Source: Planoprotostelium fungivorum
Lineage: Eukaryota > Evosea > Variosea > Cavosteliida > Cavosteliaceae
Reading direction: 5' to 3'
DNA length: 64,000 nucleotides
Assembly: GCA_003024175.1 (NCBI GenBank)
Contig: MDYQ01000362.1
Span: 1-64,000, forward strand
Shown here in pieces: positions 1 to 11,131 of the stretch. The translations under genes and the position numbers were made by a program. The first letter of the stretch is position 1. The number at the start of each line of letters is the position of its first letter. The notes below the pieces were generated by a model. The model searched no databases, was not told where the DNA came from, and worked only from the letters and a program-made list of their open reading frames with translations.

Positions 1-2050
1 CACGCATATCTGATGGAACAAAAGAGTGATGGACTTCGTTGCAACCCAGGATCAGAAGAATTCGATGCATTATGGAGAGACCTCGAGGATTATTTCGCAC
101 AGAGGCCAAAGGAGAGAGAAGCCCCCACCATCATGTACGTCATCAAACCCAAAGACGAGAAGTCATTAGAGGGATGGAAGGATGAGGTGAGAGAGCAGAA
201 GAGAAGAAGACATTGACGAGAGGAGGTGCTCAAGCTCTACGAAGAGAACACGGAGTACTGGAGAGAAGGAGAGACACACGACGAACATCTGACATCCAGC
301 ATCTGGAAGTCTTTTGAAGGGACCTGGAAGGAGGCCAAAGCATTAGAATTGACGTCCAGTGATTACGATGGCAGCAGCTGGAAGGTGGAGAACGGAACAC
401 ACAGGAAGATGTACATTCCGTACGTGAGAACCTTCTTGGATCTGTTCGAGGACATGGAGTGGCGTGAAGATGAAGACGGAAGGAAGAGCCAACCTTACCT
501 TCAGCTCTTTGTGCTGAAATCTCACCTGATCGATATCATCAACAAGTTCCACTCCAATCACGTGGAGGCCGCCAGACTGCTCATCAGCCTGACGAAATCC
601 TCTAAATTGATCGTTCAGGTGAGCAGTGTTGTTCTACGATCGACTGAAGAAGGCAGACCATCGTGGAACAGCTGTTGTCTACCCATCGACCATTGAAGGA
701 TGTATACTACTGCATCCTCACCATGGAATTGTGCAAGTTATTACCCGATTTTCCACAAATGGTGAGAACATGAATATCACCTCCATTGATCTGAGCCAGC
801 TCGCGATATCGATCGATTATTTATTTGATAAACTGGAAGACATGGACACGGAATGTGTCTCTCGGTTCATCGTGTGGTTCTCTCACCACCTCTCCAACTT
901 TGATTTCAAGTGGCCGTGGAACAGTTGGTGAGTGACCTCTCTATCCTCCACTCATCCGGCAAGGGACTACATGGTTCAGCCCAACATCGACGAGGATGCC
1001 ATTCAGACACAGTTTGTGAGGAGAGTGCTGGACAGATGCATCCGTCTGTCTTATTACGATCGTGTCAAAAAGTCTCTGCCAGAAAACTTCCACCCCTTGC
1101 TCCCTCCCCCTCCCAACCCCATCTTCAAATTTGACTCAGGTGAGGCTCAAACATTTTCGAAGGAGACTGAAGAACACAGACGAAAGTGTGGGGCACGCAG
1201 AATACAAGGAATTGGTGGAGAAGATCAGGAACAAGGAGGGATGGGACGATATCTCAGACTACACGAAGGGAGAAGATTTTCAGAAGATCGAACCGGAGGG
1301 AGGACTGGAGGTGCTGTGCCACGCCATCCTCAAAGTGGGAAGCAAGAGTTACGCTCACTTGATGGGAGTGATGGATCGCTGTGTTCCCATTCTCCAGGGA
1401 AAGATCCAAGGGTACGCTCAGCAGATCGTTCTACTCGATGCCATCCACGACGTGTGGATGAATAGTCCCATCCAGATGAACATCATCATCGATAAGTTGA
1501 TGGTACAAGACATCGTACAGCCTCTGTCGATCGCCAACTATGTCTTTGCGAAGACAGAATGGTTCGATCAACCTTTCCTCTGGGATGTCCTCAGTCTGGG
1601 CATCAACAAGTCCATCAACAAAATACACTCTATCAAGTCATCTTGTCAAGACAGAGGTGAACATCGAGTCATCCCCTCCATTACATCTCTCAGACGAACA
1701 GAGAGCAACCGTAATTGGGAGGGAGAAGAGACGTTGGAGAGGGCAGAGAGAGACCAGAAGGAGATGTTCATCATCATCTTCCATCGATTCAACATCATCA
1801 TTTCCAACTATGTAAATCAGCTGGCCAGTGGTGAAGTCCCTGAGGTCCAGTCGAATGTGAGGATCAAATCCACCCTGGGTCACTTCATCGAGATCGCCAG
1901 AAGGGTGAGTCATTTGTCTTGTAGTCGAATGAACCAATGTAGTATTACGATCAATTTCACGGCTTCCTCTCTACCCTTCACACTTTTCTCCTGTCTGAGC
2001 ACGCTGATCAGAGGATCAGAACGGTTTTCATTCAACTGCAACAAATATAG
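1..2050 (+). CDS. NCBP1: Nuclear cap-binding protein subunit 1 (CBP80), 5'-truncated by window
   Basis: Large subunit of the nuclear cap-binding complex. With NCBP2 it binds the m7G cap of nascent transcripts in the nucleus and links capping to splicing, export and decay. The frame, followed across short introns, matches the MIF4G-repeat region of CBP80: SRFIVWFSHHLSNFDF corresponds to the conserved SH-HLSNF block, followed by VRRVLDRCIRLSYYDRV and IVLLDAIHDVWMNSP. The last exon reads YYDQFHGFLSTLHTF and ends at TAG 2048-2050, which fits the family's C-terminus. Introns are short: 187-225 (39 nt), one opening at 619, one near 762, one after 931 and one after about 1902. The N-terminal third lies outside the window; the Met at 13 is not the start. 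The identification is firm, but exact splice sites are inferred by eye. Confidence 0.93.
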
Positions 2051-2133
2051 ACATGAATACATAATATGTTGTTGATACCGTTCCACGTGTCTACGATAAC
2101 TGAGAAGCATGCGAGCCTGGATGACTTGGTTAT

Positions 2134-2630
2134 ATCTGTGGTCACAGTGGTATTGGGAAGACCACTCTTTTGTCTTTGATCCACAATGACATCAAAGAAT
2201 ATGCGGTGGATGGTCAATCCTGGATCTTCTACATCCTTATTGACGAGATACAACACATCAGCATGGACGAGCAACTTCTTTGTCAATTCACTGGTGGAAT
2301 TCACTCACTGGTGGCTACAAACACTGCTGAGACCCCATTAGGCCTTCGATACAAAATGTGTATCATCCCTGTCTACCCTGGTACTGTACCCCATCCATCC
2401 TTTCTCTAAGATCAGAATCTGGCTACCACCCCTTGCAAGCGTTTGAGGCTGTCAATGAGTGTCTCCAGATAAGACAACAACTACTCAAAGATTGCAAGAT
2501 ACAACTGGCAATCAAGGTCAACAGAGTGGTCCCCAGAGTAATACAAGTCATTCTTGAGAAACCCCAAGCATCCCAATGGATGCAGAAACATGGGTTCAAT
2601 CATTTGAGTAGCACTCTACATTGTGAGTGA
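2134..2630 (+). CDS. P-loop NTPase-like gene or remnant
   Basis: An open frame carries a good Walker A motif, GHSGIGKTT (2140-2166), followed about 35 residues later by a Walker B-like stretch, FYILIDEIQH. A further stretch after a frame change holds RVVPRVIQVILEKPQ, which resembles the G-x-PR-x-V block of accessory P-loop ATPases found in mobile-element-associated gene families. No ATG start is visible upstream in frame, and the frames do not join cleanly. It may be a decayed gene or one with introns I could not place. It lies tail to tail with the ABCG gene. The P-loop is seen directly; the family assignment is a guess. Confidence 0.38.
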
Positions 2631-2901
2631 ACGACAACAGAATGAGTAATCTAAATGAAATAGGCTTCTGCAATCACCTCATCAATGGGACAGCATGGAT
2701 TGGTGATCACATTGGCTGCACTTTCTAATCTTCCTGTTTCCTCAGACCTTGAGAATGTATCAAATGCAGCAGCCAATCATGAGATCTTCCAGCAGTCAAT
2801 GCACTATATGGGGAAACCTGTAAGATGGTCGACACTTTCAACGCTAAACTTGGGAGCCTTGAGTTTCGACACCGATGCCGAAATCGGGATTCACGTTTAT
2901 A

Positions 2902-5900
2902 TTATCTCTTCTCCTTAACCAACCACTTGAGACAGATGTATGCGATGACAAAATAGGCCGCAAACCAGACGCATAGACCGACGATATCCACCGTGGAATT
3001 TCCTCCCTCCAGATTCAACCTACGTAAGATCTGCACGCTGTCATTACATGTGATCACGGCAATCTCACCTCTTGTCCCGTGATATCAAAGTACTCTGAAC
3101 TACCAGGTGCGATCTGCACTCGAATGGTCAACGGTGTGAACTGCTGAGTTACTAGCAGATCGAAACCAAAGCTGAGAGGTGGTGAGACGCAGTAGGATTG
3201 TAGAGACTCACTTCAAGAAGGAGATGTAGCCCAGTATCTTCAGGGGTCCGTCAGACCTCGTGTCCACCAAGAAACCACCAAAGAGCATACAGTAGAGCAG
3301 CATCAAGATGGTGAGAAGATTAGCAAAAGCAAGAGAAGGGGAGATGGTGGATACGGCAAAGCAGAGAGATGAGGCGCAGAGAGATGTAGCCACCAACACA
3401 CCTAAGAGAGTGAGAAGAGTGAAGAGTGAGGAGTGAAGAGAGAGAAGAGAGAGAATAAAGAAGAGGGAAGAGAGAGAAGAGGGAAAAGAGAGAAGAGAGA
3501 GAAGAGAGTGAAGAGAGAGAAGAGAGAGAAGAGAGAGAAGACAGTGAAGAGAGTGAAGAGAGAGAAGAGAGAGAAGAGGGAAAAGAGAGAAGAGGGAAGA
3601 GAGAGAAGAGAGAGAAGACAGTGAAGAGAGAGAAGAGAGAGAAGAGAGAGAAGAGAGTGAAGAGAGAGAAGAGGGAAAAGAGAGAAGAGAGGGAGATACC
3701 TATGAAGGAGAGGAAGGTGGACCACAGTGAGGTATCCATACCGATCATGAAATACGTTGTAGATCCAAGGATGATAGTGGGTAACACTCTCATGGGTATA
3801 ATGTCACAGATAGCCCTGGCCACAAAGTAGGCCGATGTCGTATACATTCCATTCGCTCTCTCTCTCACAAAGATGCTCCTCTCGTTGTAAACTGAAAAGT
3901 CAGAAGAGGGAGACGGTGAGAACACTCACAGACATCGAGGGAACTCATGCTGCTGAAAGACAGGAGACTCATCACGAAGAAGAGACACCCCAGACGATCC
4001 TTCACGTCGGAGATGTAGACACCTGATGCGAGTCACTTGACCGATGACATTACTCTCCATGGCTCACCTGGATGCCAGTAGACCCCACCCAGAACGATAC
4101 CGAGGACGCTGACGGCGATGTACTGGAATCGGAGGAGGTAAGGGTTTCGGAAATTGTTGAGGAAGGTCCTGTGAGCGATGACGTAGACCTGTGAGGGTGA
4201 ATGGATGTGAGAATGAAGATGTCACGGGACTCACCTGAGTGAACCACGAAGTCATGTATTGTGCCCTCAGTTCAGATGGAGGAGGGACGTACTTTCTACA
4301 GATGTTCAATATCACACGATGAAGAAGATACTCACGCTCTCCTGAAGATGGCAGGTGAAAGAGTGAGACCACTTCTCCTGGAATGAGAAGGTCTGCGATG
4401 TCTCGTGGATCTATCCACGTCACTCTTCGTGTTAATGTATGAACTCACGCCAAGTAAGTCTCCTTTGCTTCATCAATCTGTCTGACCATGTCCCTGGCGG
4501 CGTGTCCATCTCTGTAAGATCTAGCCATGGCACGGATGGTGGATCGATCGTTCTCAATGACCAGATCCAACAGATAATCTGCCGGGTTGTAGTGAAGGGG
4601 GGAGTGGTAGCCTAATGAGGCGAAGTGGTCCATGGCCTGACGGTGTCAGTGGGAAGCAGTGTAGTATGAATGTAGGATCTATCACCTGAGAGCGAGGACC
4701 GTAGTAGACGCATTCACCCCTGGAGAGGAGCATGAGTTGATCGAAGGAATTGAATATGCCACTGCTGGGCTGATGGATGGACATCAAGATGGTCTTGTTT
4801 CTCTCCACAGCCATGGTCTTCAATCTACAACGGATGAGCCACGAGATATCCAATGGAATAGATAGCGTCACCTCTTCATCAGCCTCTGAGAAGTGTGCGA
4901 ATCGAGACCACTGGTGGGCTCGTCTAAGAATAAGATGCATGGATCACTGACCAACTCAGATGCGATGGTGACTCTCCTCTTCTCTCCTCCCGAGATACCT
5001 CTCGTCATCTCCGTACCAATCAACGTGTCAGCGATGTGCGATATCCCCAGATCAGACAGCGTGCGGAGCACTTTAGCCTAAAGGATGGTCAGACAATGGC
5101 CAAAGGCGAAAGACATTGAGAAGATGGATCCTCTATACCTCTCTCTGTGACCAATTGAAGTTGGAGGGTAGTTTCAATCTTGCGACGTACATGAGATGCT
5201 CCTTCACAGTGAGAGTTCCGATCAGTTTTTCGTCCTGCATGACGTAGCCCGACACTCTCTTGAATGTACCGTCCCTCCCATGAGTCAGTGTGTGGCAGAT
5301 GTGAATCATCTCACCTGGGAGCTCCGTTGACGAGAACTTGTCCGTGGATGACACCTGTGTTCTTGCGGCCGGCCAGGATGTCGATGAACGACGTCTTACC
5401 ACTGTATCGGTCAATCAATCTACAACCCCGCCAGGATCTCACCCTCCAGAAGGTCCCATGATGGCCACCACCTGACGTACTTGAGTGTCTCGTTGTAGAT
5501 GGAGGGTACATCACCTCTCCACTCTTAGCGAAACCAGAGATATTGTTGAGGATGACCTTCTCTGTACCGGTGATGGAGTTGTTGACCGTGCAAGAGATGT
5601 ATTCCCACGCCAACGAGGCCTGCATGTGATAGTCGTCCAGGGCCGGAATATCGAATTTGTACCTGATCGAATTAGATCGAAGGGAACACGTAAAACTCAC
5701 GCGGGAGCGGCGATCCAGATGATGGTGATGAAGAGGAGGATCCACAGGGTACCGAACACAGCCAGACAGACGAGGAGCGTCAGTCGAACCTGTCGAGAGG
5801 TCATTCAGAGTCTTATATCATCTTCTGAAGGTGGTGCCTGTATCTTCACCTCGTATGTCCATGCAGTGTTGGCTCCCTCTCTTGTGGCCGTGGGGAGGAG

Positions 5901-6751
5901 ACAGACAGAATTGTTGCACTGGAAGGTGATTCTCAAGGCTCCATCGTAGGTGCAAAGGTGTTTGCTTGTATCGCACACGATGGTGAAGGAGGTGATCTGG
6001 TTGATATTGTCTTTGTCTAAGGTCGAAGTGAGACGAGAGCAACGTACGTCTGAGAGCACTCACAAGCCTCTCCATCGCACCAAGTCGAGCAGTAGCAGTG
6101 GACATTGGAACAAGCGATGGTCTGCGTATTGGAATCTGGAGAGAATTGATAAGAAGGTAATTGGGGGACTCACCATGATCGACTCGGCAAGCGGCCAATG
6201 AGCAGTTGAAGATCATCGGACCTCCATTTCTCTGTTTCAAATTCTTGAAGAATTTGAGTCCTTATATTCAATCTTTACATCTATATCCCACCTGTAAGTG
6301 TCCCGTACCAACACCAGTGGACAGATTATGGAAGTTGGCTGTCAAGGCTTGGTTATCGAAATCTAAACAAGTGTCAGCGTGGTCCATCAAAAAGTCCTTT
6401 TCTTACTGACTGCACAGCTGTAGCTCATATCATCCACAATTGTAAATTCATGGCTGCATGTCCTCCCATCCGTACATACGCTATCGGTGTTACACACTTA
6501 ATGACGTCAGAAGGTCAGACTTCTTCCAAAATCGACAGAGGTTCTCACATGAACAATCGATTCCAGACCAGCCTGGGAGACATTTACAAGTTCCGTCGGC
6601 TGGGTTGAAGTCTCCGTGGACGCTGCTAATGTCAGACATCCAAGAATCATTCATCAGGTCACCATTGCCAATACTGAGTAGGGTCTCCGGGGATATGAGA
6701 GTAAACCCCCAAAAAGAGAAGGAATAAAAGCGCAAGACACGCCTTCACCAT
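2902..6751 (-). CDS. ABCG-family half transporter with N-terminal EGF-like ectodomain (Adp1-like)
   Basis: Half-size ABC transporter of the G (White/WBC) family, in NBD-TMD order. The start at 6751 gives a signal peptide ([18 protein letters not shown]). After one intron comes an EGF-like module (CSVHGDF...GTCKC..GWSG..C) and a Cys-rich stretch. A transmembrane helix follows at about 5700-5790 ([17 protein letters not shown]). The cytosolic ATPase has Walker A GPSGGGKT, split by an intron near 5400-5450, then signature SGGEKRR, Walker [15 protein letters not shown] and H-loop SIHQPSS. The ABC2-type membrane domain includes [13 protein letters not shown], a typical ABCG block, and the protein ends near a final TM helix with stop at 2902-2904. 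Yeast Adp1 and some protist ABCGs share this EGF-plus-TM N-terminus. The substrate is unknown, and homo- or heterodimerisation is expected. One intron is a 0.3-kb satellite, listed separately. Confidence 0.94.
3402..3697 (-). repeat. Polypyrimidine satellite filling one ABCG intron
   Basis: About 270 bp of imperfect GAGAAGAGA / GTGAAGAGA units on the + strand, which is CT-rich on the gene's strand. It is bounded by a plausible donor (ATAG|GTATCTCC) and acceptor (CTCTTAG|GTGTG) inside the membrane-domain coding region. Neighbouring introns are 35-60 nt, so this intron is expanded roughly six-fold. On the transcript the repeat reads as a long polypyrimidine tract, so expansion may be tolerated by splicing. 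Confidence 0.85.
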
Positions 6752-7036
6752 TTCGTCGCTGAGGATTTGTGTCGCGAAAAAACGGAATCCGAATAAACAA
6801 TAAATTGTTGTGTTGGCGATATTTCGCGAATGAGAAATAACTGTTGCAGCTATTGTTGCACGAATGCGATGGACTGCGAAGAAGCGTACATATTAATAGT
6901 TCGATGATAGAAGATGTTCAAGTGCAGCATGAGTCCCATCGATAGTTGGCAAACAAGCGATGAGTGACATGCAAGACTGTAAACGGGACTATGTTAGGTT
7001 ACGATGATAATCGATCGGGAGATGACTAAAACGATC

Positions 7037-7338
7037 CTATATAGTTTTACGATATGATCTAGTGACTGTAGATTTAAGGCACAAAATTAAATAAGAATGC
7101 GGATGTGGTTTACCTTTTGAAAGAAGAGAATGAGGAGGATAGGGCTCTCTTTGCGAATGTAGATGTCGGCGTTCGAAGTCCTCCTTGGTAAATGAAGCTT
7201 TAGCTGGATGATCGATCAGATTGACGTCATGATCGCGTGATAACAAAAGCGGTTCCTTTCTCAACCAACACACGAGGTTGAGCAACTTACCTCCTGTTGG
7301 CGTGTGAGAACAATAGAAGATATCAGTGAAGGATTCAT
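7037..7338 (-). CDS. Small hypothetical protein, about 70 aa, spliced
   Basis: On the minus strand an ATG at 7338 opens MNPSLISSIVLTRQQE, followed by a donor GTAAGT and a short intron of about 35 nt. The next exon reads on in phase through LSRDHDVNLIDHPAKASF and REPYPPHSLLSK. A third short exon would end at TAG 7037-7039. I recognise no family. The charged, folded-looking composition and the in-phase splice make it more likely than a random frame, but there is no homology support. It is read in the same direction as the ABCG gene and lies about 290 bp upstream of its start. Confidence 0.35.
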
Positions 7339-7443
7339 TTCACCTTCACGCTTCCAGGGCGTTGGGCTGTTTTGCGGAAAATTTCGTTTTGGAATACAAA
7401 AGATATCTTAGCGTAACCGCTCATGTCCGTTTTCATTTTTCAG

Positions 7444-7994
7444 AGACCTTCACCACACACAGGTAGATGCTCGTTCAAATCGTCGTCGCTCCCGCTACAT
7501 CATCGGCCCATCTTGAATATGACTTATTCTCTTCAGGTCTTCGGTCCGTATCGCACCATATCTTCTGTCTTCGTCTCGAGCGCGTCCACAGGTAACGATA
7601 CCTTGCCGGTGTCGGTTGATCACTCATATTCTGACTCTATTCTAGTTTTCGGGCCCGTATTGTCCATCGCCCGTTCGAAGAAGACCCTTCAAGCCAATTC
7701 TCGAGGTAACAACACGCCCGACCCAACGTCGGTTCGTCTTTTATGACGTTCATCTCAGATTTTGAGACCGTAACGTCCACCGTCCACTCGCTGTGTGCCA
7801 CAATTCGAGCTATCCACTAGGTAATAATGTACGTCTCAACAAAAAATTAGACGCCTGTCTCTCTATAGACGTCAGTGTGTTTACATTTTCTGACCGTCAC
7901 ATCAGATCTTGTCCTTATCACGTCGCCGATCGCCAACTCAACTGTCCCAAGGTAACTACACGCCCGAGTCGAACGCTTGGCTTCTTGATTTCAG
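7444..7994 (+). repeat. Degenerate tandem repeat of exon/intron-like units (about 95-126 bp each)
   Basis: Five consecutive units each begin just after a CAG or TAG acceptor and hold a 19-83-nt exon-like block followed by a GTA-starting intron-like block ending in AG. The exon-like blocks share a core near TTTTCGGNCCGTA, and the intron-like blocks share GTAAC-ACGCCCGA. Units two to four start with VFGP, VFGP and DFET when read in one phase. This looks like an old tandem duplication of a small exon plus its intron. It may be the 5' part or leader of the gene starting at 8035, or a non-coding spliced transcript. The donors here (GTAAC, GTAAT) differ from the usual GTGAG. Confidence 0.5.
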
Positions 7995-8034
7995 ACATGT
8001 CGGCAGGATTATATTATTCTAACTGCTGACTTAG

Positions 8035-9257
8035 ATGACAATTAAATTCAAGTATAATGGAAAAGAACAAGACTTTCGAGTAGGAGTAACCACAGACACT
8101 TTGAAAGATACCTTTGGTATCCATCTTTGAGGAGGGAAGCACCCCGGATAGTAAAGTCCCTGGAGCGCTTAACATTAGCCAAGTTGTTGACGGTTCTGTG
8201 TATATCCTCGAGGGATCTGCTGCCGTCCAGACCGCCCCAGCTGGTGAGTCTCAACCCTCCTTTCTTCTCTTTTATTCTATATATTCTCAATTGTGCCTTG
8301 GCGGCAGCTATAATATTTAATTCAAATACTGATACATCTCAGTTCCTGCTGGTAAGGAGATAATTGATAGTGCAGGTGTGATTAGTTGGAATAATTTTTT
8401 TTTGAAGACAATAACAATGCACAGAAGCAGCAGACTTGCAAGAGGCTGCATATCTTCTACATACAATTTTTGGGGAACGTGAGGCAGCTATGATGAAGTC
8501 TACAAGCTCCAGAGGATCCAATAGTACATTCTGAAGAGATTTGATGCAATCAGTCCAGGCACAAGAGTGTGTAGTAAATGGTGTGCAGGTAGCCATCTGT
8601 CAGGTAACAAAATATCATAATCATCAAAAGTAATTTGTGACAAGGTGACGGACGAGGAGCTACCATGAACAGATCCGGCACGTGGTAATATACTGGCAGG
8701 ACAGCCAAGACCAGCATCAGCACCTTATGTAAAGGCTATGCATATACTCTCACACTCTGAGTCCAAAGATGCATCATTTTTTGGAATATCCAGTATCAAT
8801 GATTGCCATAATGGAATTTTTGCATGCAGCTCCTTAGAGAAGCCTATTGAGGACAGGGCCATATGCTTCATCTATGATCCATTCCGTCAACAATACCACT
8901 GTATGGTCTTAGATCCAACCCTCAAAGACCCAGCACGTCCAGTACAAGTGGCACCATCATCTTATACATTTGAACGCTTGAATGGCAAAGTGAGTGATGG
9001 TCTTATAAGATTATATGGGTTGCCACTCATCTTTTGTGCGGTTTCCTCACATGATTTAGGTTGTCTTTCAGAATTCACATCCATATAGACGTCTCATAGG
9101 CTGGCATGCCAGAGCAGCATATAGGAATGCTTTGAAGAACAATTGGATCACACAAACTGAATATGATCTATTCATTGACTACTATGATCGGACCATTGAG
9201 AAAAAACAAGAATATACAAACCTAATAGCTCAAAAAAACAAGCACCTATTTTTGTAA
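8035..9257 (+). CDS. HNH-nuclease-like protein (HNH_2-type), possibly decaying
   Basis: Spliced gene with ATG at 8035 opening MTIKFKYNGKEQDFRVG, which could be the first strands of a ubiquitin-like fold. A candidate 22-nt intron (8086-8107) leads to a stretch containing DGSVYILEGSA. A 9-nt micro-exon (8343-8351) appears to join this to LQEAAYLLHTIFGERE. Next come a C-x-G pair (ECVVNGVQ), then AMHILSHSE and NGIFACSSLEK...RAICFIYD, in the order seen in fungal-type HNH_2 (PF13391) proteins. The last exon (GWHARAAYRNALKNNW) ends at TAA 9255-9257. The frame has about two interruptions, so it may be a recent pseudogene. It sits at the edge of the repeat island. Confidence 0.45.
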
Positions 9258-11131
9258 CTACTTGCTGTCTCCTTTTGATTTTCTAGCAATCTTACATTTC
9301 ACAATGCCAAATTCTATCAAAATTGATACATGTCATGTTGTTTTGCAAAATCAGAACTGATAATCAGGTGATGGAATGAGATCAAAAGATCTTTGCTGAT
9401 ACATCAGAGCAAATTGACAAATACAACAGACTGCGCATGTGCGGTCCTCATAAACTTCAACATATAAGAAGAGTTTATGTAAAATCAAGAAAAAATTCAA
9501 AAAAAATCACAGAAAATCCCAAATTATTACTCACTGCGCGCGCAGACAGCTCAATATTGGCATATTTTACTGTATTTTTTGCATGCTTCATTGATAATTT
9601 ATGTCATCTTTTGTTATATAATGTACCAACAAAGTACAAACATGTAGATCACAGTTGATTTCAACAACTGAATTGAGAGTAAGTCAATTCTGACACAAGA
9701 TTGAATTAGTAGTGCCCAACACCTGGCTGAGAGACAAACATTTTTGGAAATAACATTCATAGTTTGACATATTACTTCTAAATTGCATTTTGCTTCACCA
9801 TTTCTGCATAAGAGATCAACAGGGTCATAAAACTTCTTTAATTACTGCCACTTTGGCATTTGCAGATTCCTACGCATTCTTGTTTTTTCTCAATGGTCCG
9901 ATGATGCTTTATCACACAGTGGAGCAAATGATGATGTATGGCTCAAGAAATTACATCACTTCTTCAGTGATAAGGCTATTGATATATCGGCTGTCATGGC
10001 AGTGCTGTACCAAGCAAACTATCCTACAACACCTTATCCTGGCCTGGCCTAATAATCCTTCAACACTGGGTCAATCCTAAGGACCTGCAGTGACATAAAA
10101 ATTCGTGTCTCTGTCTTGTCTTGCAATTTTCGGATCTGTCTCGACAAAAAATCGCTTGTCTCGTCTCGGTCTCGTCTCGCCAATTTTTTTTGGGCAAGAC
10201 GGAACAAGACGAGACAAAATCAACTCTCTTCTCTGTCTGGGGCCTCGGAATAACTGTCAGGAATGCTCGTGATGGATTTCGAAATGTAGTTTTTTCGATA
10301 AATTTGCGAAGCTCACAACTTTTCAAAATGTATCTTCAATGACGCGAGATCAATGATAATCTAACCAAAAGATCCTTTATTTCACGGAGCAGAGCTCTCC
10401 AGACTGCAACTCAGCCTCTGACTCAAGTGAACTGCCCTTGTCTTCTCGAAAATATGCAATCAACTGGGGGCATCCAGGACAAACATGCGCTCTATCCCCA
10501 TCTCCTTGGCCTCAACACAATCCTGCATAATCACCTCTTGGTTCGTTCTGACTGGGCACTGGTCTCCTCAAGCTCACCTATAGCTGCGTTGCTTGTAATC
10601 ATCCTTCCGTGTGACCGTATGTGATTGATTTAATATTCGTGTTCAATCCTCTCACCTTTGCAACGTTGTTGGCCATTGTTCAGCCGGGCAGCCTTTTACT
10701 CCTTGGAGGAAACCAAAATGCATTTTGGATCCCTGGTCAGAGTGCATTGAATCTGTCGTCTCTTTGTTGGCCAAGACAGATTGTGACAAAGGGAAGACCC
10801 CTGCCCCACGCATCAAGACGCTGAATTGGACCTTGGGTGTTTGCAAACTGTTGATCTACACCTATTAATAGAAGAGAATAAAGTTATTTTTATCTGCTCA
10901 ACATCAATGACAATACAAACAAGCATTACATCCCAAACAGCGGTGAGCTACATTAACTCATCAATACACACCTTGAGTTCCTCTTTGGCTAACAATATGT
11001 AGGAATCTTCGAAGTGGAAAGCCCTCTCGGTTACAGGTGAGGACCCCTGCATTGTGTATCATCTCGCGTGATTTAGGTTTGTTGATTAGACGCCCTCTTT
11101 GTTGGTAATGTCGTAATCTGATGAATCCCTT
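9258..11131. other. AT-rich gene-poor stretch with ORF remnants
   Basis: No complete gene seen. A stretch at about 9868-10051 (+) reads as protein-like (SDDALSHSGANDDVWLKKL, ending in TAA) but has no visible start and no recognised family; it may be the tail of an old transposon ORF. 10078-10220 holds a transposon-like end, listed separately. The rest shows scattered short frames only. Confidence 0.5.
10078..10220. mobile_element. hAT-type terminus with internal hairpin
   Basis: Begins TAAGGACCTGCAG, the same terminal motif as the complete MITE at 16334-16434 and a fit to the hAT terminal consensus YARNG. Inside is an inverted repeat of about 24 bp (10158-10181 against 10192-10215) built of GTCTCGTCTCG-like units around a T-rich loop. 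I could not find the matching far end, so the element is probably truncated. Confidence 0.5.

Noticed and set aside
3433-3624. Lys/Glu/Arg-only open frames across the ABCG intron satellite
   Set aside because: They arise from the GAGAAGAGA repeat, which has no stops in some frames. They are low complexity and lie inside an intron.
8345-9257. Treating the HNH-like protein as evidence of stop-codon reassignment
   Set aside because: Other genes in the window use all three stops normally, so interruptions here are better read as decay or missed introns.
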